Source: Struthio camelus (lineage: Eukaryota > Chordata > Aves > Struthioniformes > Struthionidae). From it: a stretch of DNA of 64,000 bases. Both the position numbers and the translations under genes were made by a program. The DNA lies in NCBI RefSeq assembly GCF_040807025.1, contig NC_090942.1, forward strand, positions 77,729,987-77,793,986, given 5' to 3'. The notes beneath the pieces are model-generated. The model did no database searches. It was not told where the DNA came from and worked only from the letters and a program-made list of their open reading frames with translations. Position 1 is the first letter of the stretch, and the number at the start of each line of letters is the position of its first letter. Positions 27,901 through 35,170 of this stretch are shown here, piece by piece.

Positions 27901-30900
27901 TCAGCATTTTGAACAGATAAATCAATTATAGCATTAATTCTTCCGTGTCTCAATAGAACTGTTTGTTTGGGAAATTTCTTTAGTTAATACCGGCAGAAAG
28001 ATTTGTTGGTTTATTTGGTACCAATGGATCTATTGATGATGGCCTATTAATCCCTCTTTCAGAAGCTGAAAACAGAGTGTCTTTGCTCAACTTTACTAAA
28101 AATCAACAATTTAAATCTTGCAAAAAATATAGTCTCATATTACGACATATAAAGCTTTGCAAATCCAGGTGTTATCCAGGCTCCACACTATACTGAAATG
28201 TATCAAGACTCTTTGAGAAGAAAAAGAGCTTCTTAATTACCTCAGAGCTCAGTTGGCAGAATTTCCTGGATGTTTTCCCCCCTTTTCTCTTCCTTTCTTA
28301 TTCAAGGAACTATGTACGCTCACTTATCTCTACATGAGTTGGAAGACTACTTATACTGCCGCAAGCTAAGATCTATGCATTTACCTCTATCAATATGCTA
28401 AAAGAGGTTTGTTCTCAATCTTTCCTACCGCGGATGCAACATCCTGATCATAAATCAAGTAGGTCACTACACAAGTTTCCCTTCTGCCCAAAACCTTGCC
28501 AAACGGAGGGCTTGTAAATTCTCTGTAAAACTAAGACACTGCTGAAACATATCACCTTTTGTGATTGCAAGGTCAATGTGTGCTTTTAAGAAGGAAAAAA
28601 CAACGCATTCTGAAGTTTCAAAACTTAGAAAAATAACTCCCTATAAAAGGACTTGAAAAGTCACTCACACGCTAGGTAAGGAGGCAGGAGCAGACAAATC
28701 AGTAATCCTTTTGCATGGCTTTCTTAAAGAGGCGTCACACCTCCTAACAACACGCTTCTCAATTTCACTAGAAGGTAGCAAGGAGGCGGAAAGAAATAGG
28801 AGCGTAACCTCAGGAGCGACTGGTTTACCATGGCAAGCCTGGGTATACCTAACCTCTGACGCCCCACTAGCGCAAGTCATTACCTCTACACACCGACAAT
28901 TTACCAGACGTAAAAGCACAGAGCTGGCAACAAGCTTTTATCTGTTCCTTCCAAGTGAGCGTTGCTTCAGAATGATTATTTCTGCTAAACTCCAGTAGGA
29001 GAGCAAGGAAATCAATCCACCATTTGTAAATGAAGGCCAACCAGACAAAATAGATAGCTGCTGAAAGACGGCTAGCAAGGGGAAGGGAGGAACATCTACT
29101 TAGATTTTAAGCTACAGCACAGTATCACAGTCCAGATGCAAAGGGAGAAGTACCTGAAATTCCCTTTTCGGGGGACAGAGGATGGTATTTTCCTTTGGGC
29201 TGGGGGGGAAGAAAAGGAAATGCCTACAATATTAGCTAAGCTAATGCCTACAATAAGCTAACCCCACACACGCACCTTTCATAGGGTAAGGAAAATTACT
29301 GTTAGCAAAGCAACCTCGCTAGAGATGAGACGTATACCTACTTTTAAAAATTAGAGATAAACTTAATATCACCCACTTCAGCAGGCACCAAAATAGCAAG
29401 AAATCATTTGTTGCTAGTTTTTCAGTTTTGCTAGAAGAGGATACCATTTTTCAACAGTGAGCAATATTACAACCTCTCGCTGTTATAACAGGAGCCACGA
29501 ACACTTCTCTAAGTCTCTGCTCAGATGCCTGCGTAATTCACAGTCCTTCTAAGCTGATTTAACTGCAGGCAAAAGGAAGAGTCCCTCCTTGGGCAACTGC
29601 CAGTAGCGCTCACAATCTGTTTTCCTCACGTTAGCTCTCTGCTGGATCTGCTCCCTGATGCGGCTCACTGCACACGTGCTAATCCTGAAAAACAGCAGGC
29701 AGCAGAAAAAGCGTACCAGGGCGCACACGTTCCACTTCACCCTCAAGTGATGCTTCGTTGCTCCTGCTGTTGGATCGAGAGCAGCTTTCCTCATCGAGCT
29801 CATTAGCTGGCAGGACAAACAGCAGCTAAGCGACTGGCAATCATTAGAAAATTAAAGCTGCAAGCCTGATGCATTGGAGTCCGCTTGACACATGCTACAG
29901 CATAGCACTTTGTATGTGTTCTGTATTTAACACTTTGTTTTAAATAGTTGGATGGGCAGAGATCAGCCAGCTGCTGACTCTGAGATTAGCCTTCGCTTGC
30001 CACAGGCTCCACCCGTTTACCAAACACTCATGATGAAGGCTTTATCAAGTGCTTCTACAACTAAAGGAAGCTGTTGGTTTTATGCTTCATTAAATAGGAA
30101 CCCAACACTTAAGCAGAACAGCCTCCAAATCCTCTAAGCCAATGTTTCTGTCTCTCCCTCCAACAGATGGTGGTTGCATGAGACTGCAGCAGCAGTTGAA
30201 CTTAGCAGGTAACCTCTGCTTTTAATACTCTTTCTGCAGAATTATGCCAAAAAACATTCCCTCCCTAAAAAAATGACAGCCTTGAAGTGAACGCACACTT
30301 CTCAGAGCAGGAGTTCCAGGCTGCCTTCAGAGTGACTTTTTTGAGTTTCTTTTTTGTTTCCTAAATTCAAAATTGGTGACAAACACTTGAGTCGTGAATG
30401 CACTGGCTGGGTAGAAGTGTCTAGTCAGCAGCATCTTCCGGATGGAGCAGGGAGGTGGAAGACACTGCTGTCCTCCTCTCTCCCTCCCACCCTTGGAGAG
30501 AAGCTGTCACGCCCATGAATCTACTAAGCAAGCAGCTCCCTTAATGGGATCATAAACTGCTCAAGGGGGGGGGGGGGGGAAAGCTGGATAAAAATCAAAC
30601 CAGCAAATTAAAAGGTATAAACTTCTGCTTGAAGCAGAACAGGCAGAGCTCACATGAACTACTCCCCCAGAGAGTACTTCTGGAGATAGGTAATAACCGC
30701 TGGAAGACAACAAACAGGTAGCAACACATTTTGGTGGCACAAATATCACAAGTAAAACTTGCTTGGGCAGAATTACTGCCGCTGATTCTCTATCAGTCTC
30801 ATAACAGAGGGGTATTAAACACCATGGCAGGCTAAGGGCACTCCATACGCAGGTGCAATTCCTGTGTAACGAACCTACTGCATGAAGTGGACGCAATACG

Positions 30901-33900
30901 CAGAGCAGGCCAATGTCATGATGACAATTATGCCATGCACATGCATCTTCAGCAAATTCCTGTTAGGCACATCGCAAAACGCTTTGAAGGCTTGTGGGCA
31001 ACAGCCTGACCTCCTCTGCTCTGGAAAATACAAGTTACTCCTATCGACCATGCTGCGGTCCGTCTAAAAATTAATTAGAAGCCTCCATCGCTAACTGGAA
31101 CGCAACTGTAAGCGGTCATTTGTCGGCTATGCCTCAGAGCCGCAAAAACCTTGCTGCAGAACACAGAAGCCTGGCCACACTGTGTAACATGTGGCTGGAA
31201 TAGAATAATTATTATGGATAAAATTACATGAAGACACTGTATTTCCCAGGCTTACAAGTCATACAAGCATGGGTTACTAACCAGACTATGCAAGCCTTCT
31301 ACAGAAAAACAACAACAACAAAAAAAAAGAAACCAAAAACCAAACAAACAACCCCCCCAAAACAAACAACGCTATACTGGAAATAGAATTTTAGAATCTC
31401 CTAGTAAATTATCACACTTCCATATATTTCACCCATTTCTTGCCAGATACCCAGAAAGGTTTGCTTCCCAACAGAAAAACTGAATGGTAAATGTAAAAGT
31501 CTTTTTTTTTTTTAAAGCAGATTTCTTGATCTAGCAGATATATCATGTTTTGAATTGGCAATCCAATTTAATTCACAGCTTACATCATGCTCTTAAGAGG
31601 AAACCTGCTCCAGCAAATCTCAAGGTAAATGAAAACAAACCCTCCACTTCTCTTGCAGGCTTTAGCATATACCTAGGAGGGAGGGTGCATTCAGTATGTG
31701 CACTGAAGAGTGAGAGTGCTGGAAAACAACTGCTTGGGTTGGGTTGTAGAGGTACTGATGTAAGGGAAAAGATTTTTATCTGTATTCTGTATGCAAGTTT
31801 TCCAAGTTCTGCAATGCTAGGAAGTTTTAGTCTTTGCTAACGGGTCAAGACAAATGAAGAATTCCTCCCACTCTCACACATGCAGTGAAGGAACTCGTCC
31901 TAGGCTCTGTGTTTTGCTGATTTTTTTCAGTTGTTCTTCACCTAGACTGCCAAAGCATTTTCATCCCTTCCCTACACCTCCTTTGCTGTCTTACTTGCCG
32001 CTCCTCCAGCCTCTCCAAACAATACAGTTCTAAGTCAAGCGTTGTAGCTCTGAATCTACCTCTCCACGAGCTCATCCCAGTCACCACAATCCTCACTAGT
32101 TTTCCCTGGACTTCCCAATCTTTCCCCTATCCTTTTGCCCTCCTCCTGGATAAAGACTAGGAGCTGCGACAGTAGAGACAATCATCACTAGCAGCCTAAT
32201 TTATCCTTCTAAGCACATTCAAGTCATCACATCTCTCTGCACGTTGCACAGGAGCAGGCTCAGCCATCACGGCAAACGAAAGGTGCGCTCTGCCACCTCG
32301 GGACATATACTCGCTTCACCCTGCAGGTCTCTCTCCTGGCCTCCCTAAAAGCATCAGGGCTACGGGTCTCCTCAGGCCACTCTCTTCCCTTCTCTCCTCC
32401 ATTTCCCTCCCTGACAAAGTTGGTACTGGAGAAGGATTTCGGCCGCGGCACACAAATCCCAAGCCTGCTTTACGCCGCAGCGTAGCTCCACAGCCTAGCA
32501 GATACCTTCAGCTTTCTCACAGTGGTATGTGGCAACGCAAGAGCTTGCAACTTTGGGGTTTTTTGTTTACCAGCTTTATACTGCCTCCTGTTTCATCCTG
32601 CTCCAATACATCCCTTCTCTTGCCTTCCTGTTTCAGCAGAGGAACAGATATTCCCCGATCCAAGTCATTTATACCAATTCTTGCTGAGGGAGCTATAGCA
32701 TAACAAGAGGTTTGTGACTGACTGGGAAAACGCTTGAGTTGATACAGACCTTTTTTCCCCTGTAATGCTAATAACTGGAATACATATGTATTACGACCAC
32801 AGTATCAGACACTCAGCAGTTAGAAAGCACAGGAAATAAATGCAGACCCTCCTTGACTGTACGGGCTATAAACAGCCAGGTTATAACACCACGTGCTATT
32901 CTCTCCTCCTGCCCCAACACTACAGTGAGGAAGAGGGGGAAAAAGTGGTCAAATAGTTACAAACGTATCTTCTTACTTTTACCGGTGTGTTATGCTACAC
33001 TCTCTTCTCCTTGCCTACTTGTCCTTTATTTCCTGGTCAAACTTCTCATCTCATTTATTTCTCTTCTCACTTCCCACAGGGCCTCCTCCATCCCCTTGCC
33101 AGTTCCCTTTTCACCCAGTACCTTGAGGATTTTATCACGTCTCTCTCTCTCCCCCTGCAACTGAAAGTTCACTTCTCTACGTCCATGCCCTTATGTCCTT
33201 CTCCAGGTAGACTCCTCCAGACTCGCCGGAGCTCTCTCACCTCTCCAAACCACCGATTTCAGGTTCTTCCCCTTCTCCTCCTCAGTTTCTGGTCCCTTTA
33301 CTCCAATAAATCCAATACAGCTTTCCTTTACCACTGAAGCTGGGTACCTGCATGCAAAATCACAACAAATCCAAAACCCAACTCATCCCTTCACAAGCCC
33401 TTTGTCCAAATGGCTCCTTTTCTCTTCTTAAAGTTGTTACCCCCTTCCTCATCAAACAGCTGCAGGCAACAAGCAGAAGTGTGCTAAAAACACGAGGGAA
33501 AAGGGATTCCTCATCCCTTCATTTCTTTCAGAGCAGGCTGGCAGTCCTTCGGGCATCAGCTTCAGGTGAAACCTACCCAGCCCTCGCACGGGGATGGTGT
33601 GCGCGCAGCATGGTCAGGACTACCGCGCAGGAACTCAACAATTTGCACAAAGGACAACGTCTCCATATTTACTTTGTTAAGTCTGCGAGCTGCGATTTTA
33701 CAAAGACCTACAGACTTGCTCAGAATTTGGCCTGATTAAAGCACCCTGCGGAGCACAGCCACACGCTGAGATGCTCTACAATATGGCGCTCGTGTTATTA
33801 CTGCTACAAGCATGGCCAGAGTCCTCTTCCACTGCCGGCCCCGTCGTCTGGGGGAGCTGAATGGTTTTTGCTCAGGTTAGGAAAAACTGAGCTAACCAGC

Positions 33901-34812
33901 CAGCCAGAAGTACTCCCAGAAAACTGCCTGCTGCGTAGCTCGGTCTGAGGCAGGTAACTTTCGCACGCGCAAAAGGAGCTGAATGAGTTCCTTCTGCACG
34001 GCTATAGCCGATCGAGAACAGGGTGGACCAGTGTTGAAGTGAAGAGAATTTGGGAAAAAAAGAAAAGAAGACCAGATCAAAGCAACCTAAATCACAATGC
34101 GTTAACACATGGCAGTATCTTGACTTCAATACAATCACTGCCGCTTTTCTTAGTTCTTCTCTGGCAAAAGGGTTGAAGGTTTTACGACACGTTCATTACC
34201 ACTACCCAACAAATACGCCATCTCTCGCCGGCCAGGATCTCCCAGACACCTTCCAACTTCACGCCGAGCCTAACAAATCGCAAACACGCACGCAGCATCA
34301 CAGCTGACACCTTTACAGCCCCGCACCGCAGCTGCAGTAACACAGCCGGCAGGAAGTTTTTCTTTTTTTTTTTTTTTATTTTTCCCCACCTTTTCCCCGC
34401 AGAGCGACCTGCTGGGGGAAACCCGACCCGCAGGGCAGCTCGCGCGGAGGCGGAGGCCCTGCCCCAGGCGCCAGCTCGCACGGGATAAAACGGACCTGCC
34501 CCGCCCCAGCGAGGGGAGAGGAGGGGCGCCGCCGCTGCTTCCCCCCCCTCCCCGGACCCCGCAGCGCGGGGGGCAACGGCCGCTGAGGGAACCTTTTGGC
34601 GGGAAACGCCCAACGGCCGCGCCGTGCGCGCGCGCGGCAGTCCCCCCCCCCCCACCCTTCCAACGGCCGAGGGCGCGCGCGGGACCACCCACCTCGCCGC
34701 GCAGCTTGCGGCACAGGCTCTCCCAGTAGCGCGCGGGGACGCGCGAGGCGCGCAGCGCGGCGCCGTGCAGGGCCACGAAAGCCGGCAGCTCGCCCTCGCC
34801 GTCCCCCGACAT
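3811..34812 (-). CDS. TTLL12: TTLL12, tubulin tyrosine ligase-like protein 12 (complete, 14 exons)
   Basis: CDS is the join, complement strand, of 34693-34812, 27625-27800, 25748-25946, 23630-23789, 22821-22954, 19415-19491, 13037-13153, 12731-12925, 10908-11019, 9856-10007, 9681-9762, 9161-9229, 7473-7611 and 3811-3962. The sum is 1,884 nt, or 627 residues plus TAA. All junction phases agree and all introns are GT-AG. The human protein is 644 residues; the difference is mainly a shorter N-terminus here. The protein has an N-terminal SET-like region (roughly residues 70-350) after a Glu-rich stretch (54-68), then a tubulin-tyrosine-ligase-like domain with [10 protein letters not shown] (about 398-407) and LEVNFNP (587-593). 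Family knowledge: TTLL12 acts as a pseudo-ligase that affects tubulin tyrosination, histone H4K20 methylation and antiviral signalling. The glycine-rich loop of active ligases is missing here too. The start ATG sits in the CpG island with G at -3. Confidence 0.96.
4990..6475 (+). mobile_element. CR1-type LINE fragment, 5'-truncated and inactive
   Basis: A chicken-repeat-1 family non-LTR retrotransposon, lying antisense in TTLL12 intron 13. The visible part runs from about SIIFERSW near 5,015, through RT motif A ([16 protein letters not shown]) and motif B ([14 protein letters not shown]), to the C-terminal region ([36 protein letters not shown]). It ends with the CR1 tail CCATTCTGTGAT near 6,475. 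Upstream ORF2 (endonuclease) and ORF1 are absent, as is usual for 5'-truncated CR1 copies. Breaks: in-frame TGA at 5047-5049, the catalytic FADD box reads FAAD (5603-5614), and a frameshift lies near 5,640. It is a dead copy. The 5' boundary is uncertain by some tens of bases. Confidence 0.93.
5050..6401 (+). pseudogene. Broken CR1 reverse transcriptase reading frame
   Basis: Two overlapping frames carry the RT remnant. The first covers motifs A and B and runs to about 5,640. The second picks up the matching continuation (a [17 protein letters not shown]-like stretch near 5,668-5,720) in a different frame and runs to TAG at 6399-6401. The first Asp of the F-A-D-D catalytic box is Ala here, so the enzyme would be inactive even without the shift. 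Confidence 0.88.
7182..7202. repeat. Poly(T) tract, T21
   Basis: Uninterrupted T21 in TTLL12 intron 13. On the transcript strand this is poly(A). I see no SINE or LINE body next to it. Confidence 0.9.
7473..7611 (-). CDS. TTLL12: TTLL12 exon 13
   Basis: Residues 532-577 plus one base. Contains [39 protein letters not shown] and SRD. Acceptor CTTCAG, donor GTAAGA, phase 1. Confidence 0.96.
7612..9160 (-). other. TTLL12: TTLL12 intron 12
   Basis: A 1.5 kb intron with a C16 run at 9015-9030. Nothing else identifiable. Confidence 0.75.
9015..9030. repeat. Poly(C) tract, C16
   Basis: Uninterrupted C16. It reads as G16 in the TTLL12 pre-mRNA. Confidence 0.9.
9161..9229 (-). CDS. TTLL12: TTLL12 exon 12
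   Basis: A 69-nt, phase 0-0 exon, residues 509-531: [20 protein letters not shown] plus three more. Acceptor TTTCAG, donor GTAAGT. It is too short to appear as an independent open frame and was found from the family sequence and splice sites. Confidence 0.95.
9681..9762 (-). CDS. TTLL12: TTLL12 exon 11
   Basis: Residues 481-508: [20 protein letters not shown], ending at LKQ. Acceptor GGTTAG, donor GTAAGC, phase 0 at the 3' end. Confidence 0.95.
9856..10007 (-). CDS. TTLL12: TTLL12 exon 10
   Basis: Residues 431-480 plus two bases. Contains [29 protein letters not shown] and [12 protein letters not shown], core of the ATP-grasp-like TTL fold. Acceptor TTGTAG, donor GTAATT, phase 2. The next intron is 93 bp. 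Confidence 0.96.
10908..11019 (-). CDS. TTLL12: TTLL12 exon 9
   Basis: Residues 393-430. Contains [20 protein letters not shown] and [12 protein letters not shown]. The conserved K-P is present, but the glycine-rich loop that follows it in catalytic TTL ligases is not. The acceptor CCTCAG is preceded by a (CT)n microsatellite. Donor GTTAGA, phase 0. Confidence 0.96.
11026..11049. repeat. (GA)n/(CT)n microsatellite next to exon 9 acceptor
   Basis: A run of GA dinucleotides on the + strand followed by a short GC/CA stretch. On the TTLL12 strand it reads as (CT)n ending at the exon 9 acceptor CCTCAG, so it supplies the polypyrimidine tract. Confidence 0.85.
12321..12356. repeat. GGGGA triplicate followed by A19
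   Basis: Three tandem GGGGA units followed by GG and an A19 run. A homopurine tract on the + strand and homopyrimidine in the TTLL12 transcript. Confidence 0.85.
12731..12925 (-). CDS. TTLL12: TTLL12 exon 8
   Basis: Residues 328-392 plus two bases. Contains [33 protein letters not shown] and [14 protein letters not shown], the start of the TTL-like domain. Acceptor TTGTAG, donor GTGGTT, phase 2. Confidence 0.96.
13037..13153 (-). CDS. TTLL12: TTLL12 exon 7
   Basis: Residues 289-327 plus two bases. Contains [20 protein letters not shown] and [13 protein letters not shown]. Acceptor TTTTAG. The donor GTTACA is weak compared with the others, but phase 2 matches exon 8. The following intron is only 111 bp. 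Confidence 0.94.
   Translation of the reverse strand, partial: GFHRCSAGPQQPDTSPLCIHRQRGRSRYPLQLLPLQRL
16015..16027. repeat. Poly(C) tract, C13
   Basis: Uninterrupted C13 inside TTLL12 intron 6. Confidence 0.85.
17570..17583. repeat. Poly(C) tract, C14
   Basis: Uninterrupted C14 inside TTLL12 intron 6. Confidence 0.85.
19415..19491 (-). CDS. TTLL12: TTLL12 exon 6
   Basis: A small exon of 77 nt, residues 264-288 plus two bases: [20 protein letters not shown] then EDKVFK split over the intron. Acceptor TTTCAG, donor GTACGT, phase 2. It is the least conserved part of the protein, but both junction phases fit. Confidence 0.92.
19492..22820 (-). other. TTLL12: TTLL12 intron 5
   Basis: A 3.3 kb intron containing an A26 run at 22164-22189. 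No gene or full repeat recognised. Confidence 0.75.
22164..22189. repeat. Poly(A) tract, A26
   Basis: Uninterrupted A26 preceded by T-rich sequence. It could be the tail of an old retroposed sequence, but no body is recognisable upstream, so I call it simple repeat only. Confidence 0.9.
22821..22954 (-). CDS. TTLL12: TTLL12 exon 5
   Basis: Residues 219-263. Contains [31 protein letters not shown] and PEPSDEHYQ. Acceptor CCACAG, donor GTAGAA, phase 0 at the 3' end. Confidence 0.96.
22955..23629 (-). other. TTLL12: TTLL12 intron 4
   Basis: A 675 bp AT-rich intron with an A-rich run near 23,331-23,344. Nothing else seen. Confidence 0.7.
23630..23789 (-). CDS. TTLL12: TTLL12 exon 4
   Basis: Residues 166-218 plus one base. 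Contains [20 protein letters not shown] and [20 protein letters not shown] in the SET-like region. Acceptor ATACAG, donor GTAAGC, phase 1. Confidence 0.96.
23790..25747 (-). other. TTLL12: TTLL12 intron 3
   Basis: A 2.0 kb intron with a T-run/C10 junction (C10 at 24130-24139) and a MIR-like stretch around 24,361-24,485. No gene seen. Confidence 0.7.
24361..24485 (-). repeat. MIR-like ancient SINE relic
   Basis: The order of words (TACAGATG, AGAAACAGAGGCACTGAGAGG, then a loose continuation to AGCCAGATCAG) matches the reverse complement of the MIR/CORE-SINE 3' half. It is diverged and was judged by eye only. Confidence 0.5.
25748..25946 (-). CDS. TTLL12: TTLL12 exon 3
   Basis: Residues 99-165, containing [36 protein letters not shown] and [13 protein letters not shown], all hallmarks of TTLL12. 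Acceptor TTTAAG, donor GTAAGT, phase 0 at the 3' end. Confidence 0.96.
25947..27624 (-). other. TTLL12: TTLL12 intron 2
   Basis: A 1.7 kb AT-rich intron without recognisable content. Confidence 0.7.
27625..27800 (-). CDS. TTLL12: TTLL12 exon 2
   Basis: Acceptor CTCAG, then residues 41-98 and two bases of the next codon. It starts [15 protein letters not shown], followed by a Glu-rich low-complexity stretch (54-68), then [14 protein letters not shown]. Donor GTGAGC, phase 2. Confidence 0.95.
27801..34692 (-). other. TTLL12: TTLL12 intron 1
   Basis: The largest TTLL12 intron, 6.9 kb. It contains a G15 run (30565-30579), A/C-rich low-complexity sequence near 31,305-31,370, and a pyrimidine-rich region at about 31,860-33,340. 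The right end enters the CpG island and includes a T-run near 34,364-34,378 and a C12 run at 34642-34653. First introns often carry enhancers, but no specific element can be named. Confidence 0.75.
30565..30579. repeat. Poly(G) tract, G15
   Basis: Uninterrupted G15 on the + strand in TTLL12 intron 1. Confidence 0.9.
34693..34812 (-). CDS. TTLL12: TTLL12 exon 1 (coding part)
   Basis: ATG at 34812-34810 and residues 1-40, including [14 protein letters not shown] and ARYWESL, the conserved N-terminus of the family. It ends GGCGAG before donor GTGGGT (phase 0). It lies in very GC-rich DNA, so the same stretch also holds long open frames that are artefacts. Confidence 0.93.
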
Positions 34813-34837
34813 GGCGCGACCCCCCGCTGTGGCCGAC

Positions 34838-34853
34838 GGGGGGGGGGGGGGGG
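34838..34853. repeat. Poly(G) tract, G16, in the TTLL12 5' region
   Basis: Uninterrupted G16 on the + strand, 26-41 bp upstream of the TTLL12 ATG. If transcription starts above it, the mRNA leader carries C16. Confidence 0.88.
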
Positions 34854-34886
34854 AGAGGCGGGCGTGGACCGGGGCATGCCGGGTGC

Positions 34887-34910
34887 GGGGCGGGGCGGGG
34901 CGCGCGGGGG
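34887..34910 (+). promoter_or_regulatory. GC boxes forming a canonical G-quadruplex motif
   Basis: G4-C-G4-C-G4-CGCGC-G5: four runs of at least four G with loops of 1, 1 and 5 bases, on the TTLL12 template strand, 75-98 bp upstream of the ATG. The same bases form overlapping Sp1/KLF-type GC boxes. Confidence 0.75.
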
Positions 34911-35170
34911 CCGTTGCGCAGCTCCCCGGCGGGGCGGGGCAGGCGGCCGTTGGGGCGGTTCTTCGCCTACCTTTATCCTCACTGAAGTTACGTCTTTTTC
35001 CCCGCGTTCAGTAGCCGGTTGGCGGCCGCCCTTAGGGGTTTTCCCGTGTTTCGCTCTCAGGGGGCTTTTTGGGAAGGCCCCCGCAGCAGGGTCGCCGGTG
35101 GGGTGCGAGGCTGGGCTGGGGCTAACTGGCGGCCGCGGCCCCCGGGGCAGGGGGTGTCTCCACCGTCCGC

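Larger units (their letters stand above)
34430..35170. promoter_or_regulatory. TTLL12: CpG island promoter of TTLL12
   Basis: A sharp rise in G+C and CpG density against the AT-rich surroundings, centred on the TTLL12 start codon. It contains consecutive GGGGCGGGG boxes (34887-34900 and 34931-34939), the Sp1/KLF core, and runs of CGCGCG. No TATA box is evident. The transcription start is probably between the ATG at 34,812 and the GC boxes about 75-130 bp upstream. The + strand side has no recognisable gene, so a divergent partner is not supported. Confidence 0.85.

Noticed and set aside
32853-33735. Overlapping + strand open frames of 103-127 codons
   Set aside because: They lie in a pyrimidine-rich part of TTLL12 intron 1, and the translations are Ser/Leu/Pro-rich without domains.
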